Source of the DNA: Algoriphagus sp. PAP.12
Lineage (GTDB): Bacteria > Bacteroidota > Bacteroidia > Cytophagales > Cyclobacteriaceae
Assembly (NCBI RefSeq): GCF_026652115.1
Contig: NZ_JAPPSQ010000003.1
Location: 1 to 64,000, forward strand
Direction: 5' to 3'
Length of the DNA: 64,000 nucleotides
The translations under genes were made by a program, and so were the position numbers. Position 1 is the stretch's first letter. Each line of letters opens with the position of its first letter. Below the pieces are notes generated by a model. The model ran no database searches, was not told where the DNA came from, and saw only the letters and a list, made by a program, of their open reading frames with translations. Below are positions 57,553 through 64,000 of this stretch, piece after piece.

Positions 57553-57593
57553 ATAAATTCTGAAATAAGGTTTCAAATTTAAATACTTTTTAG

Positions 57594-57629
57594 GTAAAAA
57601 ATAGCGGAGCCGAATTTCTCCGACTCCGC
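57594..57629 (-). terminator. terminator of the BNR propeller gene within a REP-like sequence
   Basis: On the minus strand GCGGAG and CTCCGC enclose a loop and are followed by TATTTTTT. The flanking TGTCATTCTAGGCGGAGTCG resembles dispersed GTCATTCT-type repeats known in Bacteroidota genomes (from memory), so it may be a repeat that doubles as terminator. Confidence 0.6.
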
Positions 57630-57658
57630 CTAGAATGACAAATATTCGAAAGAAAAAA

Positions 57659-60600
57659 CTATTTCTTTTCTAAGTCGATCTTCTCAGGAAGCATTTCATT
57701 CAAATCTTTCAATTCATTCTGAAGAATCTCATCTAGTTTCTTTAGATGACCTTCCAGTTCCTGACTTAATTCCTCAAATACTACATAAGCAGCATCCGTG
57801 GGCTTGGCTTGACCACTTTCAACACTTCTTTGAAGGGATGCTAATCGGTTGTTCAATTTGATAGGGAAGTTCAAAGGATCTTGACCACTTTGGTTTCTCA
57901 CCTGATAAAGATCTTCCTCGACTACCTGAAGCTTAGACAATAGCTCATCCAACTTTTTCAAAATTCGATTGGATCCAGACTCTTCGATTCCCTCAGCTTG
58001 AGATTTAATTTCTCTGATCAAAATCACAGCTTCATTGGCAGCTGAAACCTTATCTCTGATCTGAATGGCCAAATCAAATTGCTCCTGAATATCTCCAGCA
58101 GAAACACCCTCCAAATTAGGATCCATTTCTAGTTCAAAGGAAGTTTTTGGATTTGATCCCAAAGCTTCCAATTCTACCAGATATTCACCAATTGGTGCCA
58201 TAGGGCCCCTTTGTGGTCTAGCTGACCAAATAATCATCCCATCAAAAACAGTAGATCCTGGATAGCGCATGTCCCAAGTGAAGGTATTTAAACCAGCTTT
58301 CAAACCAGGATTATTTCTCCCTTTGCTATCCTTTTTACCTACATATGTTTGAATCAAATTCCCTTCCTGATCCTTGATATGGATAGTTACAGAATCAGCT
58401 TCTTCTGGTAAATAATACTGAATGGCTGCATTGTAGACTCCACGAATTGGATTCGCAGGCTGAAAGAGAGTGACTTGATTGGTTTTCTCTACCTCCATCG
58501 CATCACGAAGTGGTCTGATGTCATCCAAAATCCAGAATCCTCGTCCATGGGACCCTAGTACTACATCATCATTTTTCAATACCAAATCACGGATAGGAGT
58601 GTCCGGCAAGTTTAACTGTAAGGATTGCCACATTTCTCCATCATTGAAAGAAACATAAACTCCATGCTCAGTGGCTAAATAAAGTATTCCTGGCTTTTCC
58701 AGATCCTCTCTGATAGCTCTTGCAAAATGCCCATCTTCGATACCATTGATGATTTTGGTCCAGCTTTTACCAAAGTCCTTAGTCTTGAATACATATGGTT
58801 GACGATCATCCACTTGATAGCGATTGGCTGCCAAATAAAGGGTTCCCGGTTCAAATTTCCCTTCATCGATAATACTTACTCTTGAAAACTTAGGAAGATC
58901 TGGAGGGGTGATATTTTCCCAGTTTTTCCCACCATCTCTGGTGATATGAACCATTCCGTCATCAGAGCCTGCCCAAATAGTATTGACATCATGTTGCGAT
59001 GGAGCCAAGGCAAAAACTGTCGCATAGATTTCAGGCCCATTCATATCCATAGTGATCACGCCACCTGTTTTACCAAGTGTTTCAGGATCCGCATAAGTCA
59101 AATCAGGACTGATTTTTTCCCAAGTCTGTCCATCATTTGTCGTTTTCCAAATATGCTGAGAAGTGGTATACATAATGGATGGATCCAAAGGAGAAAACAT
59201 TATTGGGAATGTCCATTGCCATCTTTCAGGAAGGGCAGAAGCTGGCTCTCCGGAAAAGAACCTAGGATAGACCTGAATGTCTCTAACCTGACCTGTAGCT
59301 CTATTGTATCGAGTTAAAAGCGCTCCTTGAGAACCCGCATAAAAGACATCTGGGTCAGTAGGACTTTGGGTAATCCAACCGCTTTCTCCGCCGCCTACTG
59401 CATAATGCCAACCATGACTTGGACCTCTACCAGACATGTGATTCCAGCCTTCAGAAGGCATAGCTAAAGTTGAATTATCCTGCTGAGCACCTGCTACATG
59501 ATAGGGAACATCTGAAGTAGCCATTACATGGTAAAACTGAGATGTTGGATAGTCTTCTTCTGTCCAAGTTTCCCCTCCATCAATGGTGACAACACCACCA
59601 CCGTCATTTGAGCTGATCATCCTTTTTGGATTATTGGGATCAATCCAGAGGTCGTGATTATCACCGTGAGGAACTGTGATTTCTTTATCAAAAGTCTTTC
59701 CTCCATCTGTAGATTTCCAAAAATCAACATTCAATCCATAAACCGTTTCTGGATCTTTTGGATCAGCATAAATTCGAGAATAATAGAATGCTCGCTGACG
59801 AAGCTTTCTTTCATTATTCACCATTTCCCAAGTTTTACCAGCATCATCCGAACGGAAAACTCCTCCTTCATTTGCTTCCACTATTGCCCAAACCCGATTA
59901 GGATTGACAGGGGAGACGGTTACTCCAATTTTTCCGATAGGGCCTTCAGGCATCCCGGGATTAGAAGTCAAATCCATCCAAGTTTCTCCACCATCTGTGG
60001 ACTTCCAAAGTTTGCTATCAGGACCACCTCCCCACATTTTCCAGGCTTTTCTATAAACCTGCCAAGTAGAGGCATATAGGACATCAGGGTTGGTACTATC
60101 AATGATCAAATCAGCTGCACCAGCCTTATCACTGACATAAAGAACTTTTTCCCAGGTTTCACCACCATCCTTGGATCGAAAAACGCCTCTTTCTTCATTT
60201 TCTCCATAAGGATGACCCAATGCTGCTACATAAACAATATCTGGATTGCTAGGATGAATTCTGATTCTTGAAATGGCCTGAGTTTCCTTCAAACCCATAT
60301 GAGTCCAAGTCTTTCCAGCATCTGAAGATTTATAAACTCCATCTCCTTGTGTAATACTACCTCTTAATTGGGTTTCTCCTCCTCCAATAAAAACTATATC
60401 AGGATTAGACTCAGCTACTGCAACAGCTCCTATACTTGAAGAAGAAATCTGGCCATCTGTTACAGGAAACCAATCATTTCCTCCGTTAACTGTTTTCCAT
60501 AATCCACCTCCTGTGGCTCCAAAATAATATTCATTAGGTCTGCTTGGACTTCCTGCAGATCCAAGTGATCTACCTCCTCTGTCCGGACCGATATTTCTCC

Positions 60601-60724
60601 ATTTATAACTACTGTAAAAGGCTGTATCAACGGGGAGTTGATCTTGGGCTTGTCCCAATGAAGGGGACAAAAATAGCCCAAATAGGCCCGCCAAGGCCCA
60701 TGGGTAAGGGTAATTCTTTTTCAT
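57659..60724 (-). CDS. exported sortilin/BNR-repeat propeller protein
   Basis: A 1021-residue secreted protein: signal peptide about 1-26, then tandem BNR/Asp-box blades (KSSDAGKTWTHM, RSKDGGETWEKV, KSTDGGETWMDL, RSDDAGKTWEMV) forming one or two large propellers over residues about 40-720, a beta-sandwich-like region (about 740-880) and a C-terminal coiled-coil (about 890-1021). This VPS10/sortilin-like architecture is frequent in Bacteroidota and is annotated as glycosyl hydrolase-like, but catalytic residues are not evident. Function unknown. Confidence 0.85.
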   Translation of the reverse strand: MKKNYPYPWALAGLFGLFLSPSLGQAQDQLPVDTAFYSSYKWRNIGPDRGGRSLGSAGSPSRPNEYYFGATGGGLWKTVNGGNDWFPVTDGQISSSSIGAVAVAESNPDIVFIGGGETQLRGSITQGDGVYKSSDAGKTWTHMGLKETQAISRIRIHPSNPDIVYVAALGHPYGENEERGVFRSKDGGETWEKVLYVSDKAGAADLIIDSTNPDVLYASTWQVYRKAWKMWGGGPDSKLWKSTDGGETWMDLTSNPGMPEGPIGKIGVTVSPVNPNRVWAIVEANEGGVFRSDDAGKTWEMVNNERKLRQRAFYYSRIYADPKDPETVYGLNVDFWKSTDGGKTFDKEITVPHGDNHDLWIDPNNPKRMISSNDGGGVVTIDGGETWTEEDYPTSQFYHVMATSDVPYHVAGAQQDNSTLAMPSEGWNHMSGRGPSHGWHYAVGGGESGWITQSPTDPDVFYAGSQGALLTRYNRATGQVRDIQVYPRFFSGEPASALPERWQWTFPIMFSPLDPSIMYTTSQHIWKTTNDGQTWEKISPDLTYADPETLGKTGGVITMDMNGPEIYATVFALAPSQHDVNTIWAGSDDGMVHITRDGGKNWENITPPDLPKFSRVSIIDEGKFEPGTLYLAANRYQVDDRQPYVFKTKDFGKSWTKIINGIEDGHFARAIREDLEKPGILYLATEHGVYVSFNDGEMWQSLQLNLPDTPIRDLVLKNDDVVLGSHGRGFWILDDIRPLRDAMEVEKTNQVTLFQPANPIRGVYNAAIQYYLPEEADSVTIHIKDQEGNLIQTYVGKKDSKGRNNPGLKAGLNTFTWDMRYPGSTVFDGMIIWSARPQRGPMAPIGEYLVELEALGSNPKTSFELEMDPNLEGVSAGDIQEQFDLAIQIRDKVSAANEAVILIREIKSQAEGIEESGSNRILKKLDELLSKLQVVEEDLYQVRNQSGQDPLNFPIKLNNRLASLQRSVESGQAKPTDAAYVVFEELSQELEGHLKKLDEILQNELKDLNEMLPEKIDLEKK

Positions 60725-60879
60725 TCTCTTAAGGTTAGTTGATCTTAGCTGAAATTACGAAATTCAGGTTAGTGATTAATGTAGCTTTTTGAGATTGGAC
60801 TGACTTTCTGATGAAAGGTGATTCCTCCAGAGCCAGAACATTTCTTTTTACATGAATTTTCTTCTAATTAGGGTAAAGG

Positions 60880-61677
60880 ATGCATTCTTCAAAAAATTCC
60901 ATTATCATAGAAGGGAACAAAGCCACGAATACTTTTATGATCCACAAAACCATAACAAAAGACGCAAAAATCTTGGGCCAAATGGCTGGCGAAATTGGAG
61001 CTTCAATGATTAGAAACACTATCGCTTCAAAAGGGGAAGCCTCCATTATTTTAGCGACAGGAACAAGCCAATTTGAAACTCTCAATCAACTCTTAAAGGA
61101 AAAGGATATTGATTGGTCTTTAGTGACTGTTTTTCATTTGGATGAATACATTGGTCTGCCCATTTCCCATCCAGCGAGCTTTAGAAAATATCTCAAAGAA
61201 CGATTTTTTGATAAGGTTGAATTGAAAGCATACCATTTGATCAATGGAGAAAATGACCCAGAAAAGGAATGTGAAAGGCTAGCAGGCCTAATCGAAAAAC
61301 ATCCCATTGAGGTGGCTTTTGTCGGAATAGGAGAGAACGGACATTTGGCTTTCAATGATCCTCCTGCAGATTTTGGGACCAAAAAGCCCTATTTGGTTGT
61401 CGATTTGGATGAAGCTTGTAGAAAGCAACAATTGGGTGAAGGCTGGTTTCCTAGCTTGGAAGCAGTTCCGGAAAAAGCGATTTCAATGTCAGTTCATCAA
61501 ATTATGAAGTCCAGATTTATCATTTGTTCTGTTCCGGATCAACGAAAAGCGCAAGCGGTCAAAGATTGCTTGGAAGGAACAGTTAATCCTATGCATCCAG
61601 CATCAATTCTACAAGATCATCCTGATTGCAGGCTTTTTCTGGATCAAGAATCTTCATCCTTACTTTCCAGCACTTGA
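60880..61677 (+). CDS. nagB: glucosamine-6-phosphate deaminase NagB
   Basis: A 265-residue cytosolic isomerase/deaminase that turns glucosamine 6-phosphate into fructose 6-phosphate and ammonia. Motifs: [34 protein letters not shown] (catalytic Asp) and [18 protein letters not shown] (catalytic His). It uses the [11 protein letters not shown] version of the active-site loop rather than the NDGHIAFNEP of E. coli NagB. It heads the amino-sugar cluster with the MFS transporter and nagA. Confidence 0.92.
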   Translation: MHSSKNSIIIEGNKATNTFMIHKTITKDAKILGQMAGEIGASMIRNTIASKGEASIILATGTSQFETLNQLLKEKDIDWSLVTVFHLDEYIGLPISHPASFRKYLKERFFDKVELKAYHLINGENDPEKECERLAGLIEKHPIEVAFVGIGENGHLAFNDPPADFGTKKPYLVVDLDEACRKQQLGEGWFPSLEAVPEKAISMSVHQIMKSRFIICSVPDQRKAQAVKDCLEGTVNPMHPASILQDHPDCRLFLDQESSSLLSST

Positions 61678-61777
61678 TGTGAAAAGACTTGTTTGATTGA
61701 ATGAAAATTTTGTATTTATAGGAAAACCGAAAAATCATTTCGAAAACCCCTAATAACTCAATCAATCTGTATTCTTT

Positions 61778-63100
61778 ATGTCTTCAAGCCCCGCGGCAGT
61801 AAAAGCAGAGTCACTTAGTCAAAAAGATGCCTGGATTTCAATAGGTATCATCGGCATGCTTTTCTTCATTTTTGGATTTGTTTCCTGGGTAAATGCAATC
61901 CTGATTCCTTATTTCAAAATCACTTTTACCCTCAGCAATTTTGACTCTTACTTAGTCGCTTTTGCCTTTTACATTTCCTATTTGGTCATGTCTCTTCCAT
62001 CTTCCTATCTACTCAAAGCAGTGGGGTTCAAGAAAGGAATGATGTACGGATTCTTTGCCATGGCGGTTGGTGCTTATCTATTTATTCCTGCAGCTTTGAC
62101 GAAGACGTATGAATTGTTCTTACTCGGACTTTTCACGCTAGGTACAGGACTTGCAGTCCTACAAACTGCAGCCAACCCCTATGTGACCATTTTAGGACCT
62201 AAAGAAAGAGCTGCTCAGCGAATCAGTATCATGGGCATTTTCAATAAGGGAGCAGGAATCTTGGCGCCCATTCTATTTGCTGCAGTCGTACTTCGGGTGG
62301 GAGACAGTGAATTGTTCCAGCAACTGGATCAGATGAGCCCCGAAGCCAAAGATGCCGCTACCACGGAGCTAATTCGAAGGGTGATCAATCCTTATGCTGT
62401 GGTTGGAACTGTATTGGTTGTATTGGGAATCTTTGTCAGGTTTTCTCCACTTCCTGAAATAGATACAGAACATGAATCAGAGGAAGTAGCTCAAGCGAAC
62501 TCTGGAAAAACAAGCATCCTTCAATTTCCTCATTTGATTTTGGGGGCATTTGCAATTTTTCTTCATGTAGGCACCCAAGTAATTGCTATCGACACTGTGA
62601 TTCCCTATGCCAATTCATTTGGAATTTCCTTATTGGATGCAAAGGTTTTCCCTTCGTTTACCTTGGCTTTTACTATTTTGGGCTATTTGATCGGGATATC
62701 CCTGATCCCAAAATTCATCTCTCAGGTGAATGTTTTAAGGATTTGTACCCTTTTGGGAACTGTACTCACTTTGCTCATCGTCTTTGCCAGTGGCCCGATC
62801 CAATTTTGGGGAATGACCGTCGATATTTCAATTTTGTTTGTGGTTTTGCTGGGTCTGGCTAATTCACTGGTTTGGGCGGGTATTTGGCCTTTGGCTCTCG
62901 ATGGATTGGGAAGATTTACCAAGGTAGGTGCTTCGATCTTGATCATGGGCTTGTGTGGAAATGCTATCATGCCTATGATTTATGGTTATTTCGCTGATTT
63001 ATACACAGTTAAAATGGCCTATTGGGTATTGTTTCCCTGCTATTTGTATTTGGTTTTTTATGCTGTGAAAGGTCATCAAATTAAGTCATGGAAAAGCTAG
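61778..63100 (+). CDS. sugar MFS transporter (FucP/NagP type)
   Basis: A 440-residue inner-membrane symporter with 12 predicted helices of the FHS (FucP) subfamily. Family motifs are FIFGFVSWVNAILIPYFK near residue 32, LQTAANPYVTILGP near residue 128 and NSLVWAGIWPLALDGLG near residue 370. In Bacteroidota and Shewanella this class carries N-acetylglucosamine when next to nagA/nagB, which fits here. It ends inside the nagA start (13-base overlap). Confidence 0.92.
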   Translation: MSSSPAAVKAESLSQKDAWISIGIIGMLFFIFGFVSWVNAILIPYFKITFTLSNFDSYLVAFAFYISYLVMSLPSSYLLKAVGFKKGMMYGFFAMAVGAYLFIPAALTKTYELFLLGLFTLGTGLAVLQTAANPYVTILGPKERAAQRISIMGIFNKGAGILAPILFAAVVLRVGDSELFQQLDQMSPEAKDAATTELIRRVINPYAVVGTVLVVLGIFVRFSPLPEIDTEHESEEVAQANSGKTSILQFPHLILGAFAIFLHVGTQVIAIDTVIPYANSFGISLLDAKVFPSFTLAFTILGYLIGISLIPKFISQVNVLRICTLLGTVLTLLIVFASGPIQFWGMTVDISILFVVLLGLANSLVWAGIWPLALDGLGRFTKVGASILIMGLCGNAIMPMIYGYFADLYTVKMAYWVLFPCYLYLVFYAVKGHQIKSWKS

Positions 63101-64000
63101 TTGCCCAAAATATCCAAGATGGTAAGCCTTATGAGATTACCATTAAGGACAATGAAATCCAATCAATCGTAATTACTGAAAGTGAGGAAATTCCAGAGTT
63201 CTATTTTGGTCCCGGATTCTTTGATATTCAAGTCAATGGATACGCAGGACATGATTATAATTTGGTTCAAGATTATTTTTTGAATTTAGGTCAAATCTCT
63301 AAAAAACTTTCAAAAAAGGGAATTACGAGGCATTTACCAACAGTAATTACCAATAGCAAAAAACAATTGGGAAAGCTTTTTCACCAATTGACATTGTTGT
63401 TGGAATCCAATCACATTTATCAGAAATGTATTCCAGCTTTCCATCTAGAGGGACCATTTATTTCCCCAGAAGACGGCCCCAGGGGAGCCCATTTCAAAGA
63501 ATTTGTTTGTGCACCCAATTGGGACTGGTTCCAGTATTGGCAAGATATCGCAGGAGGAAGAATCAAATTGATCACACTTTCTCCGGAATGGGAGGGTAGT
63601 AATTCTTTCATAGAAAAATGTGTGGAATCTGGGGTTAAAGTTTCTATTGGTCATACATCTGCCAATCAACAACAAATAGAGGGTGCTGTAAAAGCCGGGG
63701 CAAGTTTGTCAACTCATTTGGGAAATGGAGCACACGGGATTCTTCCAAGGCATCCTAATTACATATGGTCCCAATTAGCTGAAGAGAAACTCTGTGCAAG
63801 CATCATTGCAGATGGGTTTCACCTTCCCAAAGAAGTCATCAAAGTTCTCCAAAAAGTAAAAGGAGATCAACTCTTCTTGGTAAGTGATTCGGTTGCTTTG
63901 GCAGGCATGAAACCTGGTGATTATGAAACACCTGTTGGTGGAAAAGTAAGCCTTACCAAAGAAGGAAAATTACACCTCAAAGATAAACCTGGAATGCTTG
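63088..64000 (+). CDS. nagA: N-acetylglucosamine-6-phosphate deacetylase NagA (truncated by window end)
   Basis: A partial amidohydrolase (304 residues visible) that would deacetylate GlcNAc-6-P. Motifs: PGFFDIQVNGYAGHDYN, the metal-binding glutamate in HLEGPFISPEDGPRGAH, SIGHTSANQQQIEGAV, THLGNGAHGILPRHPN, IIADGFHLP and LVSDSVALAG. It differs from E. coli NagA, which has HLFNAM-type sequence where this has HLGNGAHG. The frame is open to the window edge. The start is the ATG overlapping the transporter stop. Confidence 0.88.
   Translation, partial: MEKLVAQNIQDGKPYEITIKDNEIQSIVITESEEIPEFYFGPGFFDIQVNGYAGHDYNLVQDYFLNLGQISKKLSKKGITRHLPTVITNSKKQLGKLFHQLTLLLESNHIYQKCIPAFHLEGPFISPEDGPRGAHFKEFVCAPNWDWFQYWQDIAGGRIKLITLSPEWEGSNSFIEKCVESGVKVSIGHTSANQQQIEGAVKAGASLSTHLGNGAHGILPRHPNYIWSQLAEEKLCASIIADGFHLPKEVIKVLQKVKGDQLFLVSDSVALAGMKPGDYETPVGGKVSLTKEGKLHLKDKPGML

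Larger units (their letters stand above)
57088..57593. other. repeat-rich noncoding segment
   Basis: A 500-base stretch with no convincing ORF between convergent genes. It contains a G-rich hairpin loop (57337-57386) and two long inverted repeats (57396-57421 and 57515-57552). Base composition shifts from AT-rich to strongly G-rich at 57318-57368. Confidence 0.6.

Overview
The window is a dense, low-GC chromosomal segment from a member of the Bacteroidota, most likely order Cytophagales (a Cyclobacteriaceae or Algoriphagus-like relative; this is inferred from gene content, not from rRNA). Supporting signs are the gliding-motility gene gldC, carboxypeptidase-regulatory-like TonB-dependent receptors, the succinyl/acetyl-ornithine carbamoyltransferase type of arginine operon, a GlnRS-YqeY fusion, DUF3098, a bVLRF1-like release factor and the general absence of Shine-Dalgarno sequences. 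I see no rRNA, tRNA, CRISPR array, prophage or transposase. Most of the window is core metabolism.

Layout: 0-3.7 kb holds a large TonB receptor and gldC. 3.7-8.6 kb holds an oxoacid CoA-transferase pair, ribF, truB, a DUF3098 protein, ftsX and pdeM. 8.7-11.4 kb is a methionine unit, metY-metX, read on the minus strand behind a SAM-I riboswitch and a leader terminator. 11.4-13.6 kb is a SulP transporter with a beta carbonic anhydrase. 13.7-22.4 kb is the complete arginine operon (GNAT, argG, argC, argD, argF', argB, argE-like, argH, minus strand), preceded by a hairpin-rich leader that holds a small Arg-rich ORF. 22.4-24.6 kb holds a PLP enzyme, a previously easy-to-miss 51-residue zinc-ribbon membrane protein and a DsbA/FrnE-like oxidoreductase.

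24.8-28.6 kb is a receptor-lipoprotein pair resembling xenosiderophore systems. 28.7-38 kb holds exported beta-propellers, a DUF2752-TM2 pair, a bVLRF1-like ribosome-rescue protein, two small uncharacterised proteins, hrpB, a DUF2911 protein and a Gfo/Idh/MocA oxidoreductase. 38-47.6 kb contains an MBL-fold hydrolase, a two-subunit molybdenum hydroxylase, glnS-yqeY, a cysteine desulfurase, and MocA plus XdhC, which together look like a molybdenum hydroxylase and its cofactor-maturation set. 47.7-57 kb holds a TauE/SafE permease, a sterol-desaturase-like protein, a LytS/LytR-type two-component pair, a cupin-like protein coupled to an exported intradiol dioxygenase, and a set of exported hydrolase/DUF proteins.

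57.06-57.66 kb is the most unusual noncoding stretch: several long perfect or near-perfect inverted repeats, a G-rich patch and a repeat-like terminator. 57.7-64 kb holds a large sortilin/BNR-type propeller and an amino-sugar catabolic cluster (nagB, an MFS sugar transporter, and a nagA cut off by the window end).
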